DNA of 64,000 nt from Fodinicola feengrottensis (GCF_010993775.1 NZ_WOTO01000021.1:1-64000); one strand, 5' to 3'. Positions 1 through 10,047 are shown, counted from the stretch's first letter. Numbers and translations: made by a program. Notes: a model not told the origin generated them from the letters alone.

Positions 1-807
1 GACACCCAGGCAGTAGCTGAGGCGGTACCCAAAGCGACCTTCCACTCTTATTTCCACCGGAACACGGAACACCTGGTCCCAGCTCCGAAACAACGGTTTC
101 ATGGACCCTCGGCCGAGATCGTCACGGCAATACTACCTACTGTGGCAGGCGTCCACGAGGCGATCAAAACTCGGCGATGCCGGTCCTTGCGTCCCGGCTC
201 GGCGTTCCTGGACAGCGACAACACCATCCTCGCATCCATGCAGAAACTGTTCCACTACACCGAAAAGGTCGACGGTGGCGGGCTCTTCAACGAGACCGTC
301 GGGCTGTGGAGACACGACTCTGGGTCGTTCACGTTCTCTTCCCAAGCGAACGGCGAAGCCTTCGCCGGGCTCGCGAAGGTCCTCGCCGCGCTGCCGTCCA
401 CAGATCCACGCCGGGTCGAATATCTCCGTGTTTTCAGGAAAATGGCCGGCACCATCCGGCTGACCCAGCGCCCTGACGGATTCTGGAACACCGATCTGCT
501 CAACCCGCTGGACTCCCCCGGCCCGGAGAGCGCCGGCACGTCACTGCTCACGTACGGCCTCGCCTGGGGGGTCTCGGCCGGCGTCCTGGACGCGCGCACG
601 TACGAACCAGCCGCCACGAAGGCGTGGCAGGCACTTACGTCCAAGGCCCTGCTGCCCAGCGGATTCCTTGGCTACGTCCAGAATCCCGCCGCTCGACCGT
701 TCAGCCCGCCCGCGAAAGCCACCGACACCGCCGCGTACGGCGTCGGCGGCTTCCTGCAGGCCGGCCGCTGGATCGCTGCCCTCACCCCGGCCTGCCAGGC
801 TCCGTAG
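1..807 (+). CDS. GH88/105-family glycosyl hydrolase, C-terminal part
   Basis: This is the 3' end of an unsaturated rhamnogalacturonyl/glucuronyl hydrolase-like protein (GH88/GH105 fold), a family that removes unsaturated uronic acid from pectin or glycosaminoglycan fragments. Family-like sequence runs from about base 205: a VDGGGLFNETVGLW segment, then ANGEAFAGLAKVLAALP, QRPDGFWNTDL, ESAGTSLLTYGLAWGV and LPSGFLGYVQ, in the usual order. The frame is open from base 1, but the first 60 or so residues do not look like the family, so the true start is upstream or a frame change lies near the window edge. The usual W-(S/A)-R-G-N-G-W motif is degenerate here (SQANGEAF). Its tail overlaps the convergent TetR gene by 26 bp. 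Family assignment is fairly secure; the substrate is not. Confidence 0.72.
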   Translation, partial: DTQAVAEAVPKATFHSYFHRNTEHLVPAPKQRFHGPSAEIVTAILPTVAGVHEAIKTRRCRSLRPGSAFLDSDNTILASMQKLFHYTEKVDGGGLFNETVGLWRHDSGSFTFSSQANGEAFAGLAKVLAALPSTDPRRVEYLRVFRKMAGTIRLTQRPDGFWNTDLLNPLDSPGPESAGTSLLTYGLAWGVSAGVLDARTYEPAATKAWQALTSKALLPSGFLGYVQNPAARPFSPPAKATDTAAYGVGGFLQAGRWIAALTPACQAP

Positions 808-1366
808 CCGCACCTCTCAGGTAGCCGAAAAGGTCGTCGACCAGCTGCCGCGGACTCGCGTTTCCCTTTCCGCCGGCGGCAAGGTGGCCGGCCGCCGCGA
901 GGTCCGCCGCCCCATGGGCGAGCGATCGAATCAGCGAGGCCAACCGGACCGGATCGCCGGCCGGCAGCGCGCCGGCCCGTTGGGTCGCCGCGACCAGCCC
1001 GACCAGCGCGGCCTGGGTGGTTTCGGCGGCAGCCGCCAGCTCGTTGGATTCGATCGTCCACGGACCGAAAACCAGCCTGAAACGGGCCGGATACCGGCTC
1101 GCCCACTCGACGTATGCGTGCGTGGCTTCCCGCAGCACGGCCTCGGGCGGCCCCGATGCGCCGGCCAGCACCGCACTTCGCCGCGCCAGCTCCCGCGCGG
1201 CGACCGCCGCCAGCAACGCCTCCTTGCTGGCGAAATGTTTGTACGGGGCATTGTGCGAGACGCCGACCCGGCGGCCGACCTCGCGCAGGGTCACCGCGTC
1301 GACGCCACCCTGATCGAGCAGATGGGCGGCCGCCTCGATCAGGGCGTCACGCGTACCAGGAGCCAT
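782..1366 (-). CDS. TetR/AcrR family transcriptional regulator
   Basis: This is a 194-residue regulator with an N-terminal helix-turn-helix at about residues 8-55 (ALIEAAAHLLDQGGVDAVTL, then REVGRRVGVSHNAPYKHF) and an alpha-helical ligand domain resembling the WHG-type C-terminal TetR domain. The frame is intact. It is divergent from the SDR gene, and the gap between the two starts holds two near-identical palindromes, so it most likely represses the SDR gene and itself. The ligand is unknown. Confidence 0.92.
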   Translation of the reverse strand: MAPGTRDALIEAAAHLLDQGGVDAVTLREVGRRVGVSHNAPYKHFASKEALLAAVAARELARRSAVLAGASGPPEAVLREATHAYVEWASRYPARFRLVFGPWTIESNELAAAAETTQAALVGLVAATQRAGALPAGDPVRLASLIRSLAHGAADLAAAGHLAAGGKGNASPRQLVDDLFGYLRGAATEPGRPG

Positions 1367-1383
1367 GCGAGCAGCGTAACGCC

Positions 1384-1427
1384 GGTTGACAGTGTCAACC
1401 TGGCGAGCTAGGTTGACGCTGTCAACC
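1384..1427. promoter_or_regulatory. Twin TetR operator between TetR and SDR genes
   Basis: Two 17-bp palindromes lie at 1384-1400 (GGTTGACAGTGTCAACC, perfect 8-bp arms around one central base) and 1411-1427 (GGTTGACGCTGTCAACC, perfect 7-bp arms). Their starts are 27 bp apart. The first is 17 bp upstream of the TetR start and the second ends 18 bp before the SDR start, so binding would block both promoters. Size and symmetry fit TetR-type operators. Assignment to this regulator is inferred from position. Confidence 0.75.
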
Positions 1428-1445
1428 TACGAGAGGACCGATGAT

Positions 1446-2321
1446 ATGAAACGGGCGGTCATCACCGGAGCGACTTCCGGGATCGGTGCGGAGATCGCGA
1501 GACTACTACTGGCCGCCAACGGCATGACCGTTGACCTGGTCGGACGCAGCCAAGGCCGACTTGAGCAGGCACGGCAACGGATTCTCGGCACCCACCCGGC
1601 TGCCGACCTCCGGCTCGTACGCGCGGATCTGTCCCTGCTCTCCGAAGTACGAGCGCTGGCGGATCAGGCCGCCGACAATCCGCCGGACGTGGTGATCAGC
1701 TGCGCGGCAGTGATCGCGGAGATTCGGGACGTCACCTCCGAAGGTCTGCAGCGGACCCTGGTGACGAACCATCTCGCGCCCTATTTGTTGATGCGCTCGC
1801 TGGTCAAACCGATCGGCGACCGGGCGGCGCGGTTCATCGTGGTCGGAGCATCACCGACCGCGCTGGCCCGTACGCCGGTGAATCTCGACGATCTGGACTG
1901 CCACACCGGTCGCGGACTCGGACCGCTGCCCAGCGCCCGACCGTTCGCCGCGTACGGGCGGACGAAGAACATGAACGCGATGTTCGTCTACGCGCTCGCG
2001 GACCGGCTCGCCGACAGCCAGATCAAGGTGAACGGTGTCCATCCGGGCATCATCAGCGGAACCGGTCTGGCCCGAGACGCCCGCGGCTCCCTGAGAGTGT
2101 TCAGCAGCCTTGTCGCTCCCTTCATGCCGGGCGTGGACGCTGGTGCCGACAGCCCCGCGTGGTTGGCCACCTCTCCCGAGGTCGCTGGCGTGACCGGGAA
2201 GTTCTTCGTCAAACGCAAGCAAGTTCCCACCGCCCCACACACCACCGACAAGGCTCGCTGCGACCGACTGTGGGACGAGAGTGCCCGGCTGGTGGGCCTT
2301 TCGGTCAGCGCTGGGCGGTGA
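1446..2321 (+). CDS. Short-chain dehydrogenase/reductase (SDR)
   Basis: This NAD(P)-dependent oxidoreductase has about 291 residues and an intact frame. I chose ATG 1446 because GAGAGG lies 9-14 nt upstream and translation opens directly with the cofactor loop MKRAVITGATSGIGAEIA (TGxxxGIG). The NNAG-equivalent region reads ISCAAV, the active-site pair is YGRTK (YxxxK), and NHLAPYLLM follows the family pattern. The C-terminal layout resembles the retinol-dehydrogenase/protochlorophyllide-reductase-like SDRs. Its twin palindromic operators point to control by the divergent TetR protein. The substrate cannot be told from sequence. Confidence 0.92.
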   Translation: MKRAVITGATSGIGAEIARLLLAANGMTVDLVGRSQGRLEQARQRILGTHPAADLRLVRADLSLLSEVRALADQAADNPPDVVISCAAVIAEIRDVTSEGLQRTLVTNHLAPYLLMRSLVKPIGDRAARFIVVGASPTALARTPVNLDDLDCHTGRGLGPLPSARPFAAYGRTKNMNAMFVYALADRLADSQIKVNGVHPGIISGTGLARDARGSLRVFSSLVAPFMPGVDAGADSPAWLATSPEVAGVTGKFFVKRKQVPTAPHTTDKARCDRLWDESARLVGLSVSAGR

Positions 2322-3183
2322 TGAACTGGGGCGGCGTGAATCCCGCGGTGCCGGCGAAAAGTGGCGCCAGGTCGCGGTGATGGCGCCGACTCAGCTCGGC
2401 TGGATCGGCCGTACGAGCGAGCCACTCGTGATCCGCCAGCCAGCTGACCGGGTCGTTGCCGACACCGCCTTTCCACAGATCAGCGAACCAGTTCGTCATT
2501 TCCGGTCCACATCGCGCATCAGGTCCGGAACCTTGGCGAAATCGGCGTCGATGTATTCCACCGAAAGATGGCTGCCCGGCGCGGACAGTCCGGTGATGCC
2601 GGAGATCAGCCGGTCGTTGTCCGCCGGAGACAAGTACGGGATGAGGCCCTCGGCGAGCCACGCCGTCGGTACGGCCGGATCCAGCCCGGCGGCCTGCAGC
2701 GCGGTCGGCCAGTCCTCGCGCAGGTCCGTCGCCACCACGATCCGCTCGCCGCGCGGCTGAGCGCCCACCTCGTCGATGACCTGCTGCTTGAACCGCAGGA
2801 CCGGTGGCATGTCGAGCTCGAAAACCCTTACGCCAGCGGGAAAGTCCAGCCGGTACGCCCGGGCGTCCAACCCGGCCGCCACCAGCACCACCTGTCGGCA
2901 GCCGGCGGCGGTCGCGGCCAGCAGGTAGTCGTCGAAGAACTTCGTTCGTACGCTCACATATTCGCCCATGAGCACCTGCATCTGTTGCCAGATATCCGGG
3001 AGAATCGGCCGCCGCGCCACTGGGAAAAGGCGCATGCGCCTCGCCGGCCGCGACGAAGGCGGCGGCCAGCGGATCATGGAACAGCGGGTCGGGCCGCGCG
3101 TCCTCGGCCGCGCGACCCACCGCCACTCCCAGCGCCGTCCAACTGACATCGGCCATCTCGACCCGCGCCGCCATCGCGCCCAC
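2305..3183 (-). CDS. Class I SAM-dependent methyltransferase, leucine carboxymethyltransferase family (frameshifted)
   Basis: This belongs to the actinobacterial TIGR00027 / LCM-like methyltransferase family, usually about 280-300 residues. The N-terminus (MADVSWTALGVAVGRAAEDA, DPLFHDPLAAAF) is in one frame. The SAM-binding core (SVRTKFFDDYLLAA, RQVVLVAAGLDARAYRLDFP, FELDMPPVLRFKQ, TDLREDWP, AWLAEGLIPYLSP) is in a second. The C-terminus (NDPVSWLADHEW) returns to the first. Two compensating frame changes are therefore needed, near 3000 and near 2510. The last bases overlap the convergent SDR gene by 17 bp. Family members methylate varied small molecules, and the substrate here is unknown. Confidence 0.83.
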   Translation of the reverse strand: MGAMAARVEMADVSWTALGVAVGRAAEDARPDPLFHDPLAAAFVAAGEAHAPFPSGAAADSPGYLATDAGAHGRICERTNEVLRRLPAGRDRRRLPTGGAGGGRVGRPGVPAGLSRWRKGFRARHATGPAVQAAGHRRGGRSAARRADRGGDGPARGLADRAAGRRAGSGRTDGVARRGPHPVLVSGGQRPADLRHHRTVRAGQPSFGGIHRRRFRQGSGPDARCGPEMTNWFADLWKGGVGNDPVSWLADHEWLARTADPAELSRRHHRDLAPLFAGTAGFTPPQFITAQR

Positions 3184-3274
3184 CTCGCCCCACCGTCAGA
3201 TAGTTTGCATACCTAACTATCGACGCTAGCGTCCGATTTGGGCGGGCACAATGTGATTATTCAGCTATTGCCCT

Positions 3275-5185
3275 TCAGTGGCAGTGCCCGTTGCTACTGG
3301 GCGGCACATCCAGGGTCGGGTTGCGGTCGAAGAAACCGATCGGCTTGAGAGTGAAGCCCGCGTAGTCGACCGGCATGATCGGCCAATCCTCCGGCCGCGG
3401 AAAGTGCGTCAGCCCGAAGGTGTGCCACAGCACCACATCCGCGCCATCCACCGGCCGGTCAGCCGAAGTCCATGCCGGCAGGCCGCCGCCACCGGGGTGC
3501 TGGTTCACGAAGTCACCGGCCGAATAACGCTCGGCCGGGTCGTACGCGGTCACCCAGAGATGCTTGGTCGCAAACGCCGCTCGCTGGTGAATCGACGACG
3601 ACTCGTCAGCGAGCAGCGTCGGCAGGCCTTCCGGATAAAGCGCATAGCCGACCGGCCGGCCGAACCGGTTCCGCACCTCGGGATTCACGATCTGCCACGT
3701 ACGCGCGCGGCTCTGGTCACCCATTCGCTGCGCGTCCGACTCCCGCTCCAGCCGCGTCCGGGCCTCCCGGAAAGCGTTCCCATACGGATTGTCCGGGCCG
3801 ACCGGGACCCGTACGGCCTCGACCTCTTCGACCGCGTTCGTCAGGCCATCGACCATCATGTCCAGCCGGGCCGAGAAAAGATGCTGGTGGAACGGCGCGC
3901 CGAGACCGGGCGCGACCTCGGTGGCGTACGGGTGACCGGCCCCCGGAAAGGCCGACGTGAACGGCACACCGGTCGCCTTGGCTTCGCACTGAATCGTACC
4001 GTCGAGGGAGAAATACCAGTAGAAGCCGTAATCGTAGTTGCCGACCGTGGTGAAGAAGGAAATCACCAATCGGCGCTGCCGGCGGGTTTCCGAGGAACCG
4101 GTGAAAAGATCGGAATGCTTCCACAGCACCCCGAAATCCTCCTCGTGCATGCAGATCGCGTTGCGCAGCGTCTGCGGCTCACCGAAGTCGTCGGCGATCA
4201 CCACGTCTTCGTAGTGAATCTCCCCCAAGCAGTCGCAACCTAGCTCGAGCGAGTTGGTGTAGCGACCAAACATGTACTCGCCAGCATCGAAGTAGTTCTG
4301 CCAGAACCGGACCGGCGACGGATCCGCGTACGGGACGACCATCTCGGCGATTGACGCGCGGTAGACGATCGGCCGGTCGTCGAAGGAGATCTGGTGCAGG
4401 GTCAGGCCTTCGCGCTCGTTGAAACCGATCCGCAGCCGCCAGTTCTGCCAGCTCACCTCGCCGCCGGAGACCGCGAAACTGGGGCCTTCGGGCTGGGTGA
4501 TCTCGATCGGTTTCAAGGTCGTACGAAGCGGACCGACCTGCTCCGGGTCGTCGAAGTTGCCCGGCTCGGCCGGCACCGGGAAAACCTGGTGGTCGATGAC
4601 TTTGGTGACGATCTTGCGGGTCATGTCCACGTACGCTGACAAACCGTCGACCGGATGCGCCCACGGGTGGTCTTTTTCGTGGAACTGCTGGAAACCGATC
4701 GTCCGCAGCAGCCGCCGGCCGGTCTCGTCCGGCTCGTCGTAGACGCCGGCGGACAACGGCACGGCTCGTACGCTCGCGGGGTCGATCCCGCGCTTGGCCA
4801 GCGCGTCCACCCACCGTTGGTCGCCCGCGACGACCTCCTCAACCAGCTCGAACTCACTGTCGATAATCGGCAGCTGACCGGTTTTGGCCGTGTCCAGCCG
4901 AATTGCACTGTCCACTGTGGACCGAGTGACCGAGATGAGCACGTCGTGCGAGTCACCGGTCGCGAGGTCCAGCAGCAGCACCCGGAACCGACGGTCCAGC
5001 TCGGTCCCTTCGCCGTACGCCAGCACCTCGGCCTTCGACGGCTCCTCCGGACCGCAGAACGCATATCGCACGCTCTCGCCGAGCAGTCCGGCCTCGGCCA
5101 GGACTTCCTTCACCCGGCGAATCTCGTCCTTCGTGACCCGGTCCAGTGGGTGGCTGGCGGCCACCAGCCCGTCGACGATCGTCAC
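3275..5185 (-). CDS. Copper-containing primary amine oxidase
   Basis: This enzyme oxidatively deaminates primary amines to aldehyde, ammonia and H2O2, using topaquinone and copper. The frame is intact at 636 residues, close to Arthrobacter-type enzymes. The topaquinone motif N-Y-D-Y is at about residues 383-386 ([10 protein letters not shown]), so Tyr384 is the cofactor precursor. The catalytic base Asp is in QNYFDAGEY (about 300). Two copper His ligands are in PFHQHLF (about 433 and 435) and the third is expected in [13 protein letters not shown] 5185 is the start, with GAGGAG upstream. A permease gene lies divergently across a 200-bp gap, which suggests paired amine uptake and oxidation. 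Phenethylamine or tyramine is plausible but not shown. Confidence 0.95.
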   Translation of the reverse strand: MTIVDGLVAASHPLDRVTKDEIRRVKEVLAEAGLLGESVRYAFCGPEEPSKAEVLAYGEGTELDRRFRVLLLDLATGDSHDVLISVTRSTVDSAIRLDTAKTGQLPIIDSEFELVEEVVAGDQRWVDALAKRGIDPASVRAVPLSAGVYDEPDETGRRLLRTIGFQQFHEKDHPWAHPVDGLSAYVDMTRKIVTKVIDHQVFPVPAEPGNFDDPEQVGPLRTTLKPIEITQPEGPSFAVSGGEVSWQNWRLRIGFNEREGLTLHQISFDDRPIVYRASIAEMVVPYADPSPVRFWQNYFDAGEYMFGRYTNSLELGCDCLGEIHYEDVVIADDFGEPQTLRNAICMHEEDFGVLWKHSDLFTGSSETRRQRRLVISFFTTVGNYDYGFYWYFSLDGTIQCEAKATGVPFTSAFPGAGHPYATEVAPGLGAPFHQHLFSARLDMMVDGLTNAVEEVEAVRVPVGPDNPYGNAFREARTRLERESDAQRMGDQSRARTWQIVNPEVRNRFGRPVGYALYPEGLPTLLADESSSIHQRAAFATKHLWVTAYDPAERYSAGDFVNQHPGGGGLPAWTSADRPVDGADVVLWHTFGLTHFPRPEDWPIMPVDYAGFTLKPIGFFDRNPTLDVPPSSNGHCH

Positions 5186-5388
5186 TTCTCAGCTCCTCTT
5201 CACGACGTTTGCGTCAGCCTACTTGGCCGCCCGGATCCGGCAGTGCCTTCACCGTACGCCGACGGGCTCGCCACAACCTGGCTGCCGGGAAGACGGAAAG
5301 CGGCATTCTCACAACCCGGGAATGACCCACCTCGGCATAGCGGACGGACGCTACCTTTCACCCGCAGATACGAAAGGACCGTCCATTG

Positions 5389-6836
5389 GTGGAGCTGCAG
5401 CTGCGCCACCGGTCGCCGGTGTCCGGGCTGGACCGGCGCCGGCTGGGGCCGCTCCAGGTGATCGCCCAGTCCGTCTCGGCGGTGGCACCGTCGGCCGCGC
5501 GATGGCGACCAGCCCGGCGATGGCCGCGGTGACCGCCGGCGCGACGGTGACCTGGTCGTACGTCATCGCCACTGGTCTCGCGCTGCTGATTGGGCGCTGC
5601 ATCGCCTACTTCACCCGCCGGATGGCCGTGGCCGGCTCGCTCTACAGCCTCACCGCCAAGGGCCTCGGCCCGTCGGCGGCCTTCGCGTGCGGCTGCGCGA
5701 TGCTCGTCGGCTACGGGGTGCTGGGGATGGGCATGCTGACTGGCTGCGCCATCTACCTGGGCGACTTGCTGGCCCGCCTCGGGGTGCCGCGCGGGCCCAG
5801 CACAGTGGCCGTCGCGGCTCTGGGCGTACTCGCCCTCGGTGCCCTCGCCACCGTCTGCACACTCCGGGCCGTACGACTGTCCGCGCAGGTCATCCTGGTC
5901 GTCGAGGCGGTGTCGATCGGGCTGATGCTGGTGATTTTCGCGGTGCTCCTGACCGGCATCGGGCCGCACCTGGACCTGCGGCCATTCGCGATCTCCTCGG
6001 CCAACCTCGGCGGCATCGTCGGTGCCGGCGTACTGCCCGCTCTCGGGGCCTTCGTGGGCTTCGAGGCGGCGGCGGCTCTGGGCGTCGAGGCCCGCCGGCC
6101 GTTCCAGACGATCCCGCGGGCCGTGCAATGGACCGCCGGGCTCGCCGGCGTGCTGTTCGTGGCCGCCACCTACACCCAGGTGGTCGGCCTCAGCCGGCTG
6201 CCCGGCGGCCTCGCCGGGCAGGGCCGGCCGGTCACCGCGCTTGCCACCGCACAGCACCTGCCCTGGCTGTCCCTGTTGCTCGACATCGGCATCGCGGCCT
6301 CGTTTTTCGCCTGTACGTTGGCAACCGGCACCGCGCTGACCCGGGTGCTGTTCTCGATGGGCCGGGACGGCATCGCCCCGCACCAGTTCGGCGCCACCCA
6401 TCCACGGCACCGGACTCCGCGAGTGGCGATCATGGTGGCGATCCCGGTCACCGCCGCCGTACCGGCCGTGTTGTTGCTGGCTGGGATGCCCGCCGGCGTC
6501 CTGCTGGTGACCCTGATCAACATCGCGGTTTTCGGCTATCTGGTGGCATATCTGCTGGTCTGCGTGTCCGCGCCGGTGTTCCTGCGGCGGATCGGCGAAC
6601 TGACCGTGGGCGCGGTGCTGACCGCCGCGGTGATCGCGCCGGTGCTGGTCGCCGTGTTGGTCGCCTTCACGATGGTCACCTGGAACGGCCCCTACCCGTA
6701 CGCCTTCGGCCTCCTCGTCCTGGCCGCGCTGGGGTGGTTCGGCTGGTTGCGGCTGCGCCGGCCGGCCACCCTGTCCGGTATCGGGGTGTACGACGAGACG
6801 TTGGCGGCTGACGTGCTGGGTGGCACCGACAGATGA
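5389..6836 (+). CDS. APC-superfamily amino acid/amine permease (frameshifted)
   Basis: This is a twelve-helix amino acid-polyamine-organocation type transporter of about 480 residues. The first 38 residues (ELQLRHRSPVSGLDRRRLG, then VIAQSVSAVAPSAA) read from GTG 5389, or TTG 5386 just before it, with GAAAGGA upstream. The rest (MATSPAMAAVTAGATV onward) is in another frame. The join is at 5497-5502, where an extra CG in GCCGCGCGATGG breaks the expected APSAAMATSPA. A GRDGIAPHQFG loop before a late helix is typical of the family. It is divergent from the copper amine oxidase and overlaps the IclR gene by ATGA, so it probably brings in the amine or precursor under IclR control. Confidence 0.87.
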
Positions 6837-7591
6837 CCTCAGGCATGGACCCCTCGCCGCTGCCCGGCCGGCAGCCGCGGGCCCTTCGCAACACGCTCGC
6901 GATCATCGAGGAGGTGGTCGCGGCCGGGCCTGGCGTCACCGCGAAGGAAATCTCCGCCGCCCTCAAGCTGCCGCCGGCCACCACGTACCGACTGCTGAAC
7001 CTGCTGGTCGGCGAGGAATACCTGGTCCGGCTGCCGGACCTGCGCGGCTTCGCGCGCTCGGCCGCCGGGCCGCCCGGCTGGCCGCTCCCACCAACACCCG
7101 CCCACCTGCGGCCGTACGCGCCGTTGTCGGCCATCTGCGCGGCAACGTCCGGTGGGGCGTCCACCTCGCCTCGTTCACCGCCGGCCGTCTCGTACTCATG
7201 GACCCGGACCGCGACCACCCACCGAGCGACGAGGTAGTCCTCGCCCGCTACCTTTACGCGTCCGCGCTGGGCAAACTGCTGCTCGCCGACCAACCCGACT
7301 GGCGGGCGATGGTCCGGGACCTTCGCCGCTTCACCGAACACACCATCGTCGGTCGTACCGAACTGGACACCGAACTCCGCGAGGTCGCCGCCTCCGGCGT
7401 CGCCCGCCAATGCGGCGAGCTGCGTACCGACCGCGGCTGCCTGGCCGTCCCCATCCGCGACCAGGACACCGGCGCCCTGGTCGCTGGCCTCGCCGTCAGC
7501 GGGCCCACCCGATCGGATCGCCGAACCCAACACCGACATGATCGCCCTCCTGCGCAAACATGCCGACCGTCTCGCACCGCTGCTCGCCTAG
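6833..7591 (+). CDS. IclR-family transcriptional regulator (frameshifted)
   Basis: The N-terminal winged helix is present (LRNTLAIIEEVVAAGPGVTA, KEISAALKLPPATTYRLLN), followed in another frame by the IclR effector domain (WGVHLASFTAGRLVLMD, ASALGKLLLADQ, GELRTDRGCLAVPIRD). The true C-terminus (RIAEPNTDMIALLRKHADRL, then APLLA, stop) is in a third frame. Breaks lie near 7050 and near 7510. The start ATG overlaps the permease stop (ATGA), so the two are translationally coupled. It probably senses an amine-pathway metabolite and controls the permease and amine oxidase genes. The stop codon lies inside a CTAGTGTCCTG string that matches the end of the MITE at 14584. Confidence 0.83.
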
Positions 7592-7764
7592 TGTCCTGAT
7601 CTCGCCAGCAGCACGTCCGCGAGCGCGGTCCAGAGCTGTGGTCACGGACAGATCACCTTTCTTCGTGGAACACCGCGGTTCGGAGGTCGAGACTCCGGTG
7701 AACACAGACCGCGCCGGCTGATAGACATCTTCTATCGGACTACGACTGCCTGTGGAGGCGTTTG
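7592..7764. other. Intergenic region before the molybdenum hydroxylase operon
   Basis: I see no gene in this stretch of about 170 bp. It should hold the promoter of the hydroxylase operon, but I could not pick convincing -35 and -10 boxes. The 3' end carries TGTGGAGG, which serves as the ribosome binding site of the large subunit. Confidence 0.5.
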
Positions 7765-10047
7765 GTGAGCATTCTCGGTACGCGGGTTCTCCGCACCGAA
7801 GATCCGCTGTTTCTGACAAAAGGGGCCACCTACACCGAGGACCTCGTCGACGAGCGCCTCGCCGGCGCCGCGTATGTGACGTTCGTACGATCGCCCATCG
7901 CGCATGGGCGGATCACCGCGATCGACACGTCGGAGGCGGAGGCCGCGCCGGGAGTCGTACGAGTTTTCACCGCGAAGGACGTCGAGCTCCCACCGATCCC
8001 GCCAGCGCTGCCGATGTTCACCAAGGGGATGGATCGGCCGCTGCTGGCCGCCGACACCGTACGGTTCGTTGGCGACCTGGTGGCCGCGATCGTCACGGAG
8101 GAGCGTTACCAGGGCGAGGATGCCGCCGAGCTGGTCGACATCGACTTCGATCCGCTGCCGGCGGTGGTCGATCCGCGCAAGGCGCTGAACGACGAGGTCC
8201 TGCTGTTCCCAGCGGCCGGTACGAACCTGATCTTCACCGTCCCTGGCGACCTCGATGACAGCGTTTTCGAGGGCTGCGAGGTGGTGATCAGCCGCGAGAT
8301 CGTCAACCAGCGGCTCGCGCCGGCGCCCATGGAGGTGCGGGCGGCGGCCGCGGTTTGGGGGCAGGACGGCCGGCTGACCGCGTGGATTCCCAACCAGGCG
8401 GCCCAGATGACCAAGGCCGGGCTGGTCGCCATCCTGGGCATCGACCCGGATCTGGTCCGCGTCATCACGCCGGACACCGGCGGCGGGTTCGGCGCCAAGA
8501 TCGGCGCCGATCCGGAGGCCGCCGCGGTCGCGTGGATGGCTGGCAGGCTCAAACGGCCGTTGCGGTGGGTCGAAACCCGCTCGGAGAACCTCGTCGGCAT
8601 GACGCACGGCCGCGACCAGGTGCAGACCATCACGCTCGGCGGCCGTCGCGATGGCACGCTGCAGGCGTACCGGCTGGATGTGATCCAGGACTGCGGCGCC
8701 TACCCGCTTTTCGGTGCGATGCTGCCGGCATTCACCTACTCGATGGCCACCGGCGTCTACGACATTCCGACGTTGCAGTACAGATCTCGCAGTGTGGCCA
8801 CCAACAAAACCTCTGTCGCGGCCTACCGCGGCGCGGGTCGGCCAGAGGCGACAGCCGCGATCGAACGGGCGATGGATCTTTTCGCCGCGGAGATCGGGAT
8901 GGACCCGATCGAGGTGCGCAAGAAGAACGTGCTGCCACCAGAAGCCTTTCCGTACAAGACAAAAGGCGGAGCGCTCTACGACAGTGGCGAGTACGCGGCG
9001 GCCGCTATCGACCTCGCGGTGGACGCGGCGGATTACGCCGGTTTGCGGGCTGAGCAGGCGCAAAAGCGCGCCAACGGGGACGTCGTCCAGATGGGCATCG
9101 GCGTCTGCGCGTACGTGGAAGTCACCGGCGCCGGCGGCGAAGGGGGCTCGCCGAGCGAAAACGCGACCGTCGAGGTGCATCCCGATGGCAGCGTCACCGT
9201 CCTCACCGGCACGTCACCGCACGGTCAGGGGCATCAGACGGCATGGTCGATGTTGGTCAGTGACCAGCTCGGCATCCCGATGGACCGGATCACCGTCAAA
9301 TACGGCGACACCGACCTGGTTCCGGTAGGCGGCGGCACGATGGGGTCGCGCAGCCTGCAGCAGGGCGGCGCCGCCGTGCACCAGGCCACCAAAGAGTTGG
9401 TGGAGCTGGCAAAGACGCGTGCGGCCGACCTGCTCGAGGCCAATGTGGACGATCTGGTGGTGGATACCGGGCGGGCCGCGATCGCGGTCGCCGGCGTACC
9501 AACCGCCACGATCAGCTTCGCTGAGCTGGCCGCACAGGAAAAGCTTTCCGTCTACACGGTTTTCACCACCGACGGTGCGACTTTTCCTTTCGGCGCCCAT
9601 ATCGCGGTCGTCGATGTGGACACGGAGTCTGGCAAGGCGGAGCTGCGCCGGATCGTCACGGTGGACGACGCCGGTACGATCCTCAACCCGCTGCTCTTCG
9701 ACGGGCAGCGGCACGGCGGCATCGCGCAGGGCGTCGCCCAGGCGCTGTTCGAGGAGGTTCTCTATGACGAGGACGGAAATCCGCTGACCTCGACCTTCGC
9801 CAGCTATCCGTTCGTGTCGGCCACCGAGCTGCCGAGCTTCGAGCTGGTCACCATGCAGACGCCGACACCGTACAATCCGCTCGGCGCCAAGGGAATCGGC
9901 GAGGCGGGCACGATCGGTGCCACCCCGGCCGTGCAAAACGCCGTGATCGACGCCGTTTCCCATTTGGGCGTCAGACATATCGAGATGCCGACCACCCCGG
10001 AGCGGGTCTGGTCCGCGATCCAGCAAGCCGCCGGAGGAACCGCGTGA
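7765..10047 (+). CDS. Xanthine dehydrogenase/CODH-family molybdopterin-binding large subunit
   Basis: This is the molybdenum-cofactor subunit of a hydroxylase of the xanthine oxidase family, about 760 residues with the frame intact. GTG 7765 is preferred over the TTG one codon earlier because GGAGG sits about 8 nt upstream. N-terminal GTRVLRTEDPLFLTKGATY and VRSPIAHGRI are typical. The active-site loop reads AYRGAGRPE at about residues 353-361. That is the form II (CoxL-like) signature, not the AYxCSFR motif of true CO dehydrogenase, so CO oxidation should not be assumed. PYNPLGAKGIGEAGTI near the C-terminus carries the usual catalytic Glu. It overlaps the 2Fe-2S subunit gene by GTGA, giving gene order large-small-medium. 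Confidence 0.93.
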   Translation: MSILGTRVLRTEDPLFLTKGATYTEDLVDERLAGAAYVTFVRSPIAHGRITAIDTSEAEAAPGVVRVFTAKDVELPPIPPALPMFTKGMDRPLLAADTVRFVGDLVAAIVTEERYQGEDAAELVDIDFDPLPAVVDPRKALNDEVLLFPAAGTNLIFTVPGDLDDSVFEGCEVVISREIVNQRLAPAPMEVRAAAAVWGQDGRLTAWIPNQAAQMTKAGLVAILGIDPDLVRVITPDTGGGFGAKIGADPEAAAVAWMAGRLKRPLRWVETRSENLVGMTHGRDQVQTITLGGRRDGTLQAYRLDVIQDCGAYPLFGAMLPAFTYSMATGVYDIPTLQYRSRSVATNKTSVAAYRGAGRPEATAAIERAMDLFAAEIGMDPIEVRKKNVLPPEAFPYKTKGGALYDSGEYAAAAIDLAVDAADYAGLRAEQAQKRANGDVVQMGIGVCAYVEVTGAGGEGGSPSENATVEVHPDGSVTVLTGTSPHGQGHQTAWSMLVSDQLGIPMDRITVKYGDTDLVPVGGGTMGSRSLQQGGAAVHQATKELVELAKTRAADLLEANVDDLVVDTGRAAIAVAGVPTATISFAELAAQEKLSVYTVFTTDGATFPFGAHIAVVDVDTESGKAELRRIVTVDDAGTILNPLLFDGQRHGGIAQGVAQALFEEVLYDEDGNPLTSTFASYPFVSATELPSFELVTMQTPTPYNPLGAKGIGEAGTIGATPAVQNAVIDAVSHLGVRHIEMPTTPERVWSAIQQAAGGTA

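Noticed and set aside
7765..10047. True aerobic CO dehydrogenase large subunit
   Set aside because: The active-site loop is AYRGAGR, the form II signature, and not the Cys-containing AYxCSFR needed for CO oxidation.
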